A stretch of 64,000 bases of DNA from Methanosarcina sp. UBA5 (GTDB lineage Archaea > Halobacteriota > Methanosarcinia > Methanosarcinales > Methanosarcinaceae): positions 17,586-81,585 of the forward strand of contig NZ_DAVG01000096.1 of the NCBI RefSeq assembly GCF_002505485.1, read 5' to 3'. A program made the position numbers and the translations under genes. The notes beneath the pieces are model-generated. The model saw nothing but the letters and a program-made list of their open reading frames with translations. It had not been told where the DNA came from and searched no databases. Positions 35,554 to 44,938 of the stretch are shown in pieces (positions within the stretch are counted from its first letter, which is position 1; the number at the start of each line of letters is the position of its first letter).

Positions 35554-36747
35554 TCACTCGATTAAGAAGACATCCACCTCTTTTCCTTTATCATACCCTT
35601 CAATGTTTTCTGGTACCAATATATATCCGTCAGCCTTTGCAACTGAACTTAGTACCCCGTCTCCGGCTCCGGTCAGAGGGCGTACCTTATCTCCTTCAAA
35701 GACAACGCGGATGAAATTAACGTATCCTATTTTCGAACTGACTTTTGCAGCCAGGCGCCTTTTAAGAATAGGTTCGGGAATCTCCGGAATTGCTGCCAGT
35801 TTCCTGATCCCGGGACGGACAAAGAAATAGAGGGCAACAAGTCCGGAAACAGGATAACCTGGAAGACAAACGACAGGAACATTATTTACAACCCCGAGGG
35901 CTGCAGGTTTACCGGGACTGACGCCTATACCATGTACGAGCAGTTCTCCAAGTGCTGCCACAGTCTTAGGGCCATAGTCTCTTTTTCCTACCGAGGTTCC
36001 ACCTGAAAGAAGAATCATATCGACATCCAGGTTTGCTTCTATGGCTTTTTTTATACTATCCGGATTATCAGGCACTATATCGAGACATCGGGGAATTCCA
36101 CCCCATTTCTTCACATAAAGGGCCGACATCAGCCCATTAGTTTCAAGCACCATACCCGAAGGAGGTACATCCCTACCCCTCTGACGACTTACGAGCTCGT
36201 CCCCTGTAGGAATAACTGCAACAACCGGCTTTTTGAAAACCTTAACTCTGTCAACCCCAAGCGACGCAAGCACAGCAGCATCACACGGTCGAAGAAGATG
36301 CCCTTCCTCAAAAACCAGATCTCCTACTTTTATGTCCTCTCCGACCTGTCCCACATTCCTGTTCGGGTAGACCTGAACCCTGATCTCAACAAGGTTTCCT
36401 GCAGTGACGGTATCTTCAACCATTACAACAGCATCGGCTCCTTCAGGCACTGCCGCTCCGGTATGAACCCAGATCGAACTTCCTTCCTCTATCCGGTCAG
36501 AAAGCTGCAGCATTACCGGATTTGCAGAGGAAGCTCCCAGAGTGTCGGAAGCCCTTACCGCGTACCCATCCATAGCAGCACGTCGGTAGTGAGGCACATT
36601 CCTTTCCGAAATTACGGTTTCTGCCAGTACCCTGCCTACGCAGGCTTCGAGTGAAACTTCCTCTATTTTACTCAAAGTAGAAATATTCTCAAGAAAAAGT
36701 CTCAAAGCTTCATCAACCGAGGTTCGCTCTTTGAATATCCTGCCCAT
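35554..36747 (-). CDS. moeA: Molybdopterin molybdotransferase MoeA
   Basis: 397 residues. VPHYRRAAMDGYAVRASDTL, VVMVEDTV, VAVIPTGDELV and ILLSGGTSVGKRDYGPKTVA are MoeA signatures, and the C-terminal domain IV ends GYDKGKEVDVFLIE. It inserts molybdate or tungstate into adenylated molybdopterin, needed for formylmethanofuran dehydrogenase in methanogenesis. It is 18 bases downstream of a MoaD-like carrier gene, so the two form a cofactor operon. Confidence 0.95.
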   Translation of the reverse strand: MGRIFKERTSVDEALRLFLENISTLSKIEEVSLEACVGRVLAETVISERNVPHYRRAAMDGYAVRASDTLGASSANPVMLQLSDRIEEGSSIWVHTGAAVPEGADAVVMVEDTVTAGNLVEIRVQVYPNRNVGQVGEDIKVGDLVFEEGHLLRPCDAAVLASLGVDRVKVFKKPVVAVIPTGDELVSRQRGRDVPPSGMVLETNGLMSALYVKKWGGIPRCLDIVPDNPDSIKKAIEANLDVDMILLSGGTSVGKRDYGPKTVAALGELLVHGIGVSPGKPAALGVVNNVPVVCLPGYPVSGLVALYFFVRPGIRKLAAIPEIPEPILKRRLAAKVSSKIGYVNFIRVVFEGDKVRPLTGAGDGVLSSVAKADGYILVPENIEGYDKGKEVDVFLIE

Positions 36748-36765
36748 GGTCTTCCTTCCTGAGAA

Positions 36766-37059
36766 TTAGCCCCCCGAAACCGGAGGCAGGACTGCAAGCT
36801 CATCGGCATCTGAAAGAAGAGTATCAAGCCCGTCGAGATGCCGAATATTATTTCCATTTAGAAGGACATTAATTGAACCGCACATAACAGGAGCTTCACT
36901 TTCTCCTTCAGGCTTCTCAAAAATAAGATACTCTAATTTGGGATATTTTTCAGTAAGGGATAAAAGAACATCAATAACCTTTTCTCCCGGCAGTTGCAAC
37001 TCCGATGTACCTGCCTTTTCACGCAAATTTGCAAATAATTTGACTTTTACTTCAGCCAT
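36766..37059 (-). CDS. MoaD/ThiS-family small sulfur carrier
   Basis: 97 residues, ubiquitin-like fold. VKVKLFANLREKAGTSELQL at the start and LAVLPPVSGG at the end, with the terminal Gly-Gly that is adenylated and thiocarboxylated. It may serve molybdopterin synthase (MoaD) or be a SAMP-type protein modifier; MoeA directly after it favours the first. It is somewhat longer than bacterial MoaD because of an insert at about 50-62. Confidence 0.88.
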   Translation of the reverse strand: MAEVKVKLFANLREKAGTSELQLPGEKVIDVLLSLTEKYPKLEYLIFEKPEGESEAPVMCGSINVLLNGNNIRHLDGLDTLLSDADELAVLPPVSGG

Positions 37060-37140
37060 AAGAGAGATAATTTCATCCTATCCCTTAAATATACCTATGC
37101 CCCATAAAGAAAACAGCTATGCTGGAAGGTTTGGGGAATA

Positions 37141-38784
37141 ATGCAGCAAGGTCATGATTGCAATATTGAAAACTCACCAGGGCTTTCTGAAAAAAAATAT
37201 AAAATACTCGGATTCTTGATAATATTTTTTGCCCTGTTAATAAGGTTGTTTGACCTGGGAGAGCGAGTATTTCATCACGATGAAAGTGTACATGCCAGTT
37301 TTACCCTTAAACTTCTCGAAACCGGGCAATATAAGTATGATCCAGCCTACCATGGCCCCTTTCTTTTCCATTCTACTGCTGTTGTCTTTCACTTTCTGGG
37401 AATAAACGATACAACAGCACGCCTGATCCCTGTCTTCTTCGGAGTAGCGACAATTATTCTGCTCTTTTTACTTAAGAAGGAACTCGGAGAAAGAGGTGTA
37501 ATCTGGTCAGCTTTCTTGCTCTCTTTTTCTCCAAGTATGGTATATTTCTCAAGGTTCTTCAGGAACGATCTGATTATTGTTTTCTGTACCCTGGCCACTG
37601 TTATAGGGGGAATTCGCTACCTTGAGAACCTTCACAGCTCAAAGAGATACCCTTATCTTATCCTTGCCGCTTCTTCTCTTGCAGTTGCCGTATCCTCAAA
37701 AGAAAACGCCTATCTTGTTATTCTCATGTTCGGAGCCTATGCAGGGATTTATTCTTTGTACAGGTTTTATTCCGACTGGAAAAAAGAGAAATTGAGCCTC
37801 AAAAGGGCCCTCTTTCGTAAAAGTTCAGCTATTTTCCCTTTCCTGCCGGAAATTTTGCTTTCAGGTACTCTTTTTATTTTTATCGTAATGTTATTCTACA
37901 CAAGCCTTTTCAGAACCCCAGAGACCTTCTTTTCAATTGTGGAAAGGGCTTTTTCCCACTGGATGGCGATGCACAGAATCGAACGCATAGGAGGCCCTTT
38001 TTATTTCTACATACCTATCCTTCTCGTGTACGAAAGTCCTATTCTGCTTTTCGGAACTGCTGGTATTGTCCATTTCCTGAAAAAGAAAGGCAAAAATGCC
38101 TCCTTTTTCCTGTTTCTTTCCTACTGGGCAGTTGCGAGTTTACTGCTCTACTCATATCTCCAGGAAAAAGTCCCCTGGCTTGTTGTGCATATTGTCCTGC
38201 CCTTCGGAATTCTGGCAGGGGCTTACCTGGGAGATTTTTTTTCCGGGATGCCTGGCATAAGACAGAAGAATTTGTCAGGCATAGAAGACCCAAATTTCGG
38301 AATAGACAAAAACCCCGCTTTCGGGATAAAACGTTCCAGTGTCTATACCCTTGTTACAGGGATTCTGATACTTACCCTGATAATATCCCTGGCTCAATGT
38401 GTTTCTGTAAATTTTTACAGAAGTATGGAACCTGACGAACTGATGACGTATTCACAGGCATCTCCGGATATCCGAGAGCTTATGGAGAAAATAGGAGGAT
38501 TCAATCTTGGGCCTGAAACTCTAAAGATAGCCGTTGTTGATCCTGAAAATCTTTACTGGCCCCTGCCATGGTACCTCAGGGATTATGAGAAAGCAGCATA
38601 TTATACAAAACCTCCGGCTAAATCAGAATACGATGCAATAATCGTGCCTGCAACATATCGAATGTATGAGGTAATTCCAGAAGAAAAATATGCCTCATAT
38701 AATTTCTCCTTACGCCCTGGAAAAGAGTTTATCCTTTATTATGATAAAAAACTTGAAAATACATACGAAAAAAGGAGAAGTTGA
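37141..38784 (+). CDS. TIGR03663-family integral membrane protein (GT-C-like)
   Basis: 547 residues with about ten membrane helices. ERVFHHDESVHASFTLKLL in the first loop is the acidic loop of GT-C glycosyltransferases, and YHGPFLFHSTAVVFHFLG follows. SRFFRNDLIIVFCTLATVI and a soluble C-terminal tail complete it. The family is known mainly from archaea and some bacteria, and probably transfers a lipid-linked sugar outside the membrane. It is divergent from the MoaD gene and single. Compare the DUF2298 and GT2-flippase genes at 49-53 kb, which often go with it. Confidence 0.85.
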   Translation: MQQGHDCNIENSPGLSEKKYKILGFLIIFFALLIRLFDLGERVFHHDESVHASFTLKLLETGQYKYDPAYHGPFLFHSTAVVFHFLGINDTTARLIPVFFGVATIILLFLLKKELGERGVIWSAFLLSFSPSMVYFSRFFRNDLIIVFCTLATVIGGIRYLENLHSSKRYPYLILAASSLAVAVSSKENAYLVILMFGAYAGIYSLYRFYSDWKKEKLSLKRALFRKSSAIFPFLPEILLSGTLFIFIVMLFYTSLFRTPETFFSIVERAFSHWMAMHRIERIGGPFYFYIPILLVYESPILLFGTAGIVHFLKKKGKNASFFLFLSYWAVASLLLYSYLQEKVPWLVVHIVLPFGILAGAYLGDFFSGMPGIRQKNLSGIEDPNFGIDKNPAFGIKRSSVYTLVTGILILTLIISLAQCVSVNFYRSMEPDELMTYSQASPDIRELMEKIGGFNLGPETLKIAVVDPENLYWPLPWYLRDYEKAAYYTKPPAKSEYDAIIVPATYRMYEVIPEEKYASYNFSLRPGKEFILYYDKKLENTYEKRRS

Positions 38785-39027
38785 AAGAAAAAGTAGACTA
38801 AGAATTGGATTGTCCTGCATAAGATAAATTTGAATTCGAATCTGCCAGCGTGTTGATTTTTCTGAAAAATCACAAATCTCAGATAATAATTTAGTAGAAA
38901 ACTCCACGCTTAAAGAATTGTCTAGAATAACACAACCTTTTATCCTAAATTGTTGCTATAAAATCCGCTGACAGCTTAAACATACATTAGAACAATAATA
39001 AATAAGTTTAAACCGATTTTTACTAGC
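38785..39027. other. Intergenic with promoter for a small membrane protein
   Basis: AT-rich; AATAAATAAGTTTAAACC at about 38997-39014 is a TATA-like element some 20-25 bases before the ATG at 39028. This spacing would give a leaderless or nearly leaderless transcript. No other feature seen. Confidence 0.35.
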
Positions 39028-39180
39028 ATGAAATCACCCAAAGCATTAATCGCATCACTAATTGCAGCTGTAATGTATCTTATCGTAAATACAACATTTC
39101 CATGGTGGGCGGCCTTAATAATATCAATCATCATATTTATAGTAGCTATGGAACGTTTACTACAGGGAGGCAGCAGGTAA
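39028..39180 (+). CDS. Small membrane protein, 50 residues
   Basis: ATG at 39028 to TAA at 39178-39180. Two hydrophobic helices are visible: ALIASLIAAVMYLIV and WWAALIISIIIFIVAMERLL, with a basic N terminus and a GGSR end. There is no ribosome binding site, but the upstream TATA-like box suggests a leaderless mRNA, as seen for some archaeal genes. Function unknown. A second small membrane protein follows 220 bases downstream, then a convergent Ca2+-type ATPase. Confidence 0.65.
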   Translation: MKSPKALIASLIAAVMYLIVNTTFPWWAALIISIIIFIVAMERLLQGGSR

Positions 39181-39400
39181 ACTTAAGGCAGACTTAAAGC
39201 TGTCAGCTGATAATAAGATAGCAGACTTCAGCAGGCGGCAAGTAGTCTGCAAGCTCCGTAAGGCAGTCAGGAAGCTAGCCGGACTTCAGGGCAGATAATA
39301 AAAGCCGATAAAGGCTTTACTGGTTTTTAAGTAGTTCATAAAAGTAAATATAAAGAAACTATAAATGTTTATACGCCAATAAATAACAAACGTGATAAAT

Positions 39401-39613
39401 ATGACATCAAAAACCAGCCTCAAACAATCAACAGTAATTATAGGATGCGTAATAGCCTTCGGAGCGATTATAGTAGGAATTTCGTTTACACTAGCATCTT
39501 TTTTACTTCACGATAAAAGTTTAGAAGCAGTAAATTTATTCGTGACTGCAATACTCGGTTCGGCAGTCACTATGGTAGCCTTGGGGGAATTAAAATTTAA
39601 AAATATGGATTAA
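39401..39613 (+). CDS. Small membrane protein, about 70 residues
   Basis: A GTG at 39392 is in frame, but ATG 39401 gives MTSKTSLKQSTVIIG. Two hydrophobic helices: STVIIGCVIAFGAIIVGISF and AVNLFVTAILGSAVTMVAL, with a short charged tail KFKNMD. No family recognised. Its stop is 11 bases from the 3' end of the convergent P-type ATPase, so the two transcripts may overlap. The 220 bases upstream hold short AGCAGRCUU-type repeats near 39190-39260. Confidence 0.7.
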   Translation: MTSKTSLKQSTVIIGCVIAFGAIIVGISFTLASFLLHDKSLEAVNLFVTAILGSAVTMVALGELKFKNMD

Positions 39614-39624
39614 AAACCTTAATA

Positions 39625-42384
39625 TCAATCAAAGTTCGTCTTTTCCTTAATTATCTCCTGAGAACTTTTTCCAGAAAAATATTTTACAAGTTCCATTGAG
39701 ATGAACGTGGTAGAAGCAAGAGCCAGTACCACTCCCCATTCAGTGAAAGAAAGTGGAACGGTCCGAAAAGCAGTCTGGAAAAAAGGAACATAAATTACTA
39801 CCAGTTGCAGGATTATTGTTGTCAGGACTGCATAAACCAGGGATCTATTTGTAAAAAGCCCCAGGGAAAAGATCGAGTATCGGTCAGACCGCCAGTTAAA
39901 GGCATTAAACATCTCTGAAAAAACCACAAGCGTAAAAATCAGAGTCTGGAGTTTCTCAAGTGGAAAACCCCTATCAACCGCCCAGGCTAGAATGATTAAA
40001 GCCTGAAGCGCAATCAACCCTCCAATTCCCAGCCCGGCTGCAATTTCCCGACGAGTGATAAGTCCTTCCTCAACGTTTCTTGGCTTCTGTCTCATAATAC
40101 CGCTGTCCGGAGGCTCAACTGACAGAGCCATAGGAGGAAGCCCATCCGTAATCAGATTAATCCAGAGGATCTGAACCGCGAGCAAAGGCAGGATCTGCCA
40201 TCCCAAGATAGAAATGAGGACTATGAGAACCTCTCCTATATGAGCTGAGAGCCCGTAAGTGATGAAGTTTCTGATATTTTTAAAAATATTGCGCCCTTCC
40301 TCAACCGCTGCAACAATGGACGCAAAATTATCGTCCGTAAGGATCATGCTTGAGGCTTCTTTGCTGACATCCGTGCCTGTAATCCCCATAGCTATTCCCA
40401 TGTCTGCAGCTTTAAGGGCAGGAGCATCATTAACCCCGTCTCCGGTCATTGCCACGATATAGCCTTTTTTCTTAAAAGCGTCTATTACCCTCAATTTATG
40501 GGTAGGATAGACCCTGGCATAAACCGAAACTCTCTCGACCTTCCCTTCGAACTCGGCATCCCCAAGGCTATCAAGCTCTGATCCTGTAAGAGTGAGATCG
40601 TTTTCCTTCAAAATCCCCAGTTCCTTTGCAACTGCAGACGCAGTAATCTTATGGTCTCCTGTTATCATTACGGTTTTAATACCTGCATCTGCACATTTCT
40701 GGATTGCAACCTTTACTTCCTCTCTTGGAGGGTCTCTCATGCCCATTAAACCTAAAAAGACCATATCCTCTTCAATTTCCTCTGAAGAGAATTCTCCTGA
40801 AGAAATGTTTTCAAGAGATGGGCCCTCATCCAGAGAGCGGAATGAAAGAGCCATAACCCTGAGGGCCTGATCAGCCATTTCCCTGACTTTTCCCGCAATC
40901 AACTGCTTCATTTCGGGAGATAAAGACCTTATTTCCCCATCAAGAAAAATTTTCGTACATGAACTGAGAATTACCTCAGGGGCTCCCTTTGAGAAAGCAA
41001 CCAGTCCTTTAAGGGGAAAGCTACCGGAATCGGCTTCCAGTTTATTGAAGGTAGTCATTCTTTTTCGTTCAGAGGAAAAAGGTATTTCTCCAAGTCGAGG
41101 ATATTTTTGGTCAAGATCGACTTTAAGGAGCCCTGTCTTTGCCGCAGCAACCACAAGAGCTGCCTCCGTAGGATCTCCTTTGATCTCCCATTTCTCATTT
41201 TCCTTAAAAAAGTCAGCGTCGTTACAGAGAACAGCTCCCAGCAAGAGAACATGAAGATGAACATCGTCTGCAGAAACTTTTTTGTTTCCCTTAAAGACCT
41301 CTCCTTCAGGAGAATATCCTGCTCCCGTAACCTTTAAAATCTGCTCATTGACGCAGATCCTTTCAACCGTCATTTTGTTCTGCGTAAGTGTGCCTGTCTT
41401 ATCCGAACAGATAACATTTGTGGCTCCAAGTGTCTCTACAGATGGCAGTTTTCTCACAAGGGCATGCCTTTTGACCATACGCCTTACTCCTAGCCCAAGC
41501 CCTACTGTAACAACCGCAGGTAGAGCTTCAGGGATAGCAGCAACCGCAAGTGCGACCCCCCAGAGAAACATATCAAGGAGAGGAAAGCCGTAAAAGACGC
41601 CAAGCATTGCGACAAAAGCCACAATTATAAGAGTTGCAATCCCAATCCATCTGCCAAACTTGTCAAGGCTTTCCTGTAAAGGCGTTTTGGATCTCTCGAT
41701 TGTCCCCAGAAGTCCGGCCAGTTCCCCAAAAGCAGTATTCATCCCGGTTGCAGTAACAATCGCACTGCCTCTTCCGTAAGCAACTGCAGTTCCTGTATAG
41801 ACCATGTTTGTCCTGTCAGCTTCAGGAGTTTCGGAAGGCAGGGTTTCAATGCTTTTCTGGACCGGCACGGATTCTCCTGTAAGGGAAGACTCGTCAGTTT
41901 TGAGGTTGAACCCTTTGATTATCCTGGCATCTGCAGGGATGCGGTCTCCGGTCTGAATAAGGATAAGATCTCCAAGAACAAGTTTTTTTGAAGGAATTTT
42001 TTTTTCAACCCCGTCCCTTATAACAGTCGCTTCCGGAGAGGTGAGAGACCTTAGAAGCTCAATTGATTTTTCGGCTCGATATTCCTGCACGAAGCTGAGA
42101 ATACCTGCAAGAAAAACCGTAAAAATAATGACTATTGCATCAATTAGCTCCCCGAGAAGAGCCGAAACAATAGAGGCAATTATCAAAATAATAATCAAGA
42201 TACTTTTAAACTGTGAGATAAAGAGCTGCAGGACCGAGACTTTTTCATTTTCTTTAAGTTCATTTTCGCCATACTCTTTAAGCCTTTTTGAGGCTTTCTC
42301 AGAACTCAAACCTGCTTCTGATACCTCAAGCTCTTCAAAAACGGAGTTGACTTCCTGATCGTAATACACCCCTCTATCCCTCAA
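39625..42384 (-). CDS. P-type Ca2+-transporting ATPase (PMR1/SERCA-like)
   Basis: 919 residues, a type IIA P-ATPase. N-terminal cation-ATPase motif, DESSLTGESVPVQKS (actuator TGES, about residue 170), PEALP in M4 (SERCA has PEGLP), the phosphorylated Asp in CSDKTGTLTQNKMTVE (about 330), ITGDHKITA and TGDGVNDAPALKAADMGIA (about 620). LWINLITDGLPPMALSVEP in M6 keeps the Asn and Asp of a Ca site. Ten membrane helices. It should export Ca2+, or possibly Mn2+, from the cytosol. It is monocistronic. Confidence 0.93.
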   Translation of the reverse strand: MRDRGVYYDQEVNSVFEELEVSEAGLSSEKASKRLKEYGENELKENEKVSVLQLFISQFKSILIIILIIASIVSALLGELIDAIVIIFTVFLAGILSFVQEYRAEKSIELLRSLTSPEATVIRDGVEKKIPSKKLVLGDLILIQTGDRIPADARIIKGFNLKTDESSLTGESVPVQKSIETLPSETPEADRTNMVYTGTAVAYGRGSAIVTATGMNTAFGELAGLLGTIERSKTPLQESLDKFGRWIGIATLIIVAFVAMLGVFYGFPLLDMFLWGVALAVAAIPEALPAVVTVGLGLGVRRMVKRHALVRKLPSVETLGATNVICSDKTGTLTQNKMTVERICVNEQILKVTGAGYSPEGEVFKGNKKVSADDVHLHVLLLGAVLCNDADFFKENEKWEIKGDPTEAALVVAAAKTGLLKVDLDQKYPRLGEIPFSSERKRMTTFNKLEADSGSFPLKGLVAFSKGAPEVILSSCTKIFLDGEIRSLSPEMKQLIAGKVREMADQALRVMALSFRSLDEGPSLENISSGEFSSEEIEEDMVFLGLMGMRDPPREEVKVAIQKCADAGIKTVMITGDHKITASAVAKELGILKENDLTLTGSELDSLGDAEFEGKVERVSVYARVYPTHKLRVIDAFKKKGYIVAMTGDGVNDAPALKAADMGIAMGITGTDVSKEASSMILTDDNFASIVAAVEEGRNIFKNIRNFITYGLSAHIGEVLIVLISILGWQILPLLAVQILWINLITDGLPPMALSVEPPDSGIMRQKPRNVEEGLITRREIAAGLGIGGLIALQALIILAWAVDRGFPLEKLQTLIFTLVVFSEMFNAFNWRSDRYSIFSLGLFTNRSLVYAVLTTIILQLVVIYVPFFQTAFRTVPLSFTEWGVVLALASTTFISMELVKYFSGKSSQEIIKEKTNFD

Positions 42385-42570
42385 GCCTCCGGATTATCCA
42401 GAGATGTCCCCCAATTAATATATCTGCCTATCTAATATAAGTTTCAAAGCATATATAACAGTTAAGCATATCGATAGATTAAGGGGTTTTTAAAGGAATT
42501 TCAGTAATACGGACTCTTGTGGAAAAAAAGATATAAAACTTTAGCTATTTTTATATCAAGACAGGGGTCT

Positions 42571-42665
42571 GGAATCTATTTGAAATCTATTTGAAATCTA
42601 TTTGAAATCTATTTGAAATCTATTTGAAATTTATCTAAAATCTATTTGTAAATACATTTGAAATC
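42571..42665. repeat. 11-bp tandem repeat upstream of the Ca2+-ATPase and oxidoreductase genes
   Basis: Unit GAAATCTATTT: a first copy with one change at 42571-42581, four perfect copies at 42582-42625, then decayed copies to about 42665. It lies between divergent genes. At 11 bases per unit, near one helical turn, it could phase AT-tracts, or it may be slippage. Confidence 0.8.
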
Positions 42666-42721
42666 TTAAGGGATAACAAGGTTCTGTTTGAAAAATAAAA
42701 CAGATAAGGGAAAAATTGGGT

Positions 42722-44056
42722 ATGAAAATCATAATAATAGGAAGTGGACTTGCAGGACTGTCAGTCGGGTATAAGCTCTGCAAATCGAATGAGATTGTTA
42801 TTTTTGAAAAAGATGAGGAAATCGGGGGGATGGCCGCAAGTTATTGCCACGATTTTGCTGGGAAGAAGTACTTTATAGAGAAGTATTATCACCATATATT
42901 CAGGAGCGATTCGGAACTTCTTGACCTGATAAAGGAACTGGGACTTGAAGATCAAATGCTGTGGCTTAAGGGGAAAAACGCCTATTTTGTGGACGGTAAA
43001 AATTATCCTATGAATACTCCTGCTGAAATTCTAAGGTTTAAACCTCTTTCGTTTACGGATCTGGTCAAACTTGGGCTACTGGTACTCAGGATAAAGCTAA
43101 TAAATGATACGACTTCCTATGACAGAATAAAGGCGAAAGACTGGATTCTTGATACGGCAGGACAAAATGTATACGAAAACTTTTTTGCTCCTCTAATGAA
43201 AAGCAAATTCAGTGAAAATGCCGAAAGTGTCTCTGCCGCCTGGTTAATAGGGCGTGTGAAAATAAGGTCAGATAGGGGAAAAGAAGGAGAAAAACTTGGG
43301 TACCTGAAAGGAGGTTTCAATTCCCTGATAGAAGCCCTAGCAAGGGAAATCACTGCACAGGGAGGCAGAATTTTACAGAATAAAGCAGTAACGGAAATCG
43401 TAATCAAAGACAATGCAATACAGGGAGTGGTTACTGATGGAGATTTTATACCCTGCGATGCCGTGATTTCAACTGTTGAACCCAGAGTACTTGATGTCCT
43501 CACGAAGGGCAAGCTTGGAGCCCTTCACACAACCTTGCAAGGTATTCGATATCAAGGGACTGCATGTGCCCTTATAGGACTGGACAAAAGGCTTATGAAA
43601 GATGAGAATTACTGGCTGAACATAAGAGCTGACGTGCCTTTTGGAGCCGTAATTGAACACACTAACTTTATGCCTTTTGAGGATTATGGAGAGCACCTTG
43701 TTTATGTAACTTCCTATTTTCAGGATGAAAACAATCCCCTCTGGCTAAACAAGGAAGAAGAAGTTCTGAATTCGTACCTGAAGGGCCTGGAAAAGATTTT
43801 TCCTGATTTTTCAAGAACCGATATCCACTGGGCGAAACTCTTCCGCAGAATGGACACTGCACCTGTGTATGAACAGGGGTATCTTGAAAAGGTTCTGCCT
43901 TTTGCTCCGGGCCCATCAGGACTTTACCTGGCAGGAATGTTCTCATCAACCAATTACCCGGAAAGAAGCATGAACGGCTCTGTAAAAGCCGGGTTTGAAG
44001 TTGCGAACTTCTTCATGAAAAAAGAAGAAAATTGCGAAGTTTGCTGGCTCGACTGA
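42722..44056 (+). CDS. NAD(P)/FAD-dependent amine-oxidase-like oxidoreductase
   Basis: About 444 residues. KIIIIGSGLAGLSVGYKLCK is the FAD-binding GxGxxG start and IFEKDEEIGGMAASY the second block. HHIFRSDSELLDLIKELGL follows. NPLWLNKEEEVLNSYLKGLE and SGLYLAGMFSSTNYPERSMN lie in the C-terminal half; the last is the FAD-contacting motif. The family is related to protoporphyrinogen oxidase, phytoene desaturase and UDP-galactopyranose mutase. In archaea it often accompanies glycan genes. A TTG at 42716 is in frame, but ATG 42722 is better. Its exact reaction is unknown. Confidence 0.82.
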   Translation: MKIIIIGSGLAGLSVGYKLCKSNEIVIFEKDEEIGGMAASYCHDFAGKKYFIEKYYHHIFRSDSELLDLIKELGLEDQMLWLKGKNAYFVDGKNYPMNTPAEILRFKPLSFTDLVKLGLLVLRIKLINDTTSYDRIKAKDWILDTAGQNVYENFFAPLMKSKFSENAESVSAAWLIGRVKIRSDRGKEGEKLGYLKGGFNSLIEALAREITAQGGRILQNKAVTEIVIKDNAIQGVVTDGDFIPCDAVISTVEPRVLDVLTKGKLGALHTTLQGIRYQGTACALIGLDKRLMKDENYWLNIRADVPFGAVIEHTNFMPFEDYGEHLVYVTSYFQDENNPLWLNKEEEVLNSYLKGLEKIFPDFSRTDIHWAKLFRRMDTAPVYEQGYLEKVLPFAPGPSGLYLAGMFSSTNYPERSMNGSVKAGFEVANFFMKKEENCEVCWLD

Positions 44057-44475
44057 GAAAACGGCATCCTGTACGTTCATTAAAAGCTTTGTGCACCTGA
44101 ATAGAGCCTCTGACTTAATATAGTCTTTAAGGACGAACTATTATATAGTCTAAGGGATGATAATATACTGTCTATATCCGCATGCAGAATTTCTTTCTGC
44201 ATGATTACCTGTCCTTCCGGATTTATCATTCATGGGGATTTGAGCAATGGTGAATAAGGAAAAGACAGTAAAAATCTAGAAAAATCTGGACTTCTGCCGT
44301 TAGTCGGTATTTTGGGGGCGTGCTGGTCAAATCCGCATTTGCGGGGATGGCACAGGAGAATAGGCTTGTTTTTCCTTGAGCTTTGCTCTCAAAAAGAAAT
44401 CCCGGATGCTGTAAAAAGCTGCTCTGGCTTCCGGGAAGGGGAATTGGCAGCATAAAATAAGAGGAGTGGTAAAAG
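44057..44475. other. Intergenic with hairpin
   Basis: Perfect 8-bp inverted repeat CATGCAGA (44181-44188) / TCTGCATG (44196-44203). Before it, three ATATAGTC-like words run at about 44118-44180. A 115-codon minus-strand frame through here has no coding character. The end holds GAGGAGTGG, a ribosome binding site for the DUF3303 gene. Confidence 0.45.
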
Positions 44476-44748
44476 ATGTTATTCATGGACGTTAGTACCT
44501 GGGACCCTTCGAACCGCGATAAGATCCTTGAGCATTTTAAGAGACTGGAGATACCAGACGGAATCGATGTCATTAACCAGTGGATTGACCTTTCCGGAAA
44601 CCGCTATTACATCCTTTACGAAGCCGAAAGTGCCGAAGCTTACGGAGCTTTCAACCTGCCCTGGTCGGATATCTGTGTAATAGACAGCGTGCCGGTTATG
44701 GAAGCTTCCGAATTCATGCAGCTTCTGCCCAAATACCAGAAAAAGTAA
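44476..44748 (+). CDS. DUF3303-family protein
   Basis: 90 residues. MLFMDVSTWDPSNRDKILEH, INQWIDLSGNRYYILYEAES and WSDICVIDSVPVM fit DUF3303, a ferredoxin-fold dimeric alpha-beta family. GAGG upstream supports the ATG. Role unknown; it may bind a small ligand or protect an enzyme. It is monocistronic here. Confidence 0.82.
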   Translation: MLFMDVSTWDPSNRDKILEHFKRLEIPDGIDVINQWIDLSGNRYYILYEAESAEAYGAFNLPWSDICVIDSVPVMEASEFMQLLPKYQKK

Positions 44749-44938
44749 ATTTAGTAATTAGTAACTCTATTATTTATTAATACGGTTTTTCAGAAAAAAT
44801 CCGATGAGCTGCACATTAACTGGCTCATCGAAAAATCTTTATTTTATCAGTATCAAACGTCAGAGCTTTCTCGTGGCCTTTTTTGCTCAGTACATCAGGT
44901 TTTTAGTATTACTATTTTAGATTTTTAGCACCACTGTT

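Noticed and set aside
35447..35557. 36-codon GTG frame overlapping the moeA stop, before crcB
   Set aside because: GTG overlaps the stop but there is no supporting motif or family; too short to call, and not convincingly a second crcB piece.
44226..44573. 115-codon minus-strand frame overlapping the DUF3303 gene
   Set aside because: It runs opposite to a firm family member and its composition is that of a shadow frame.
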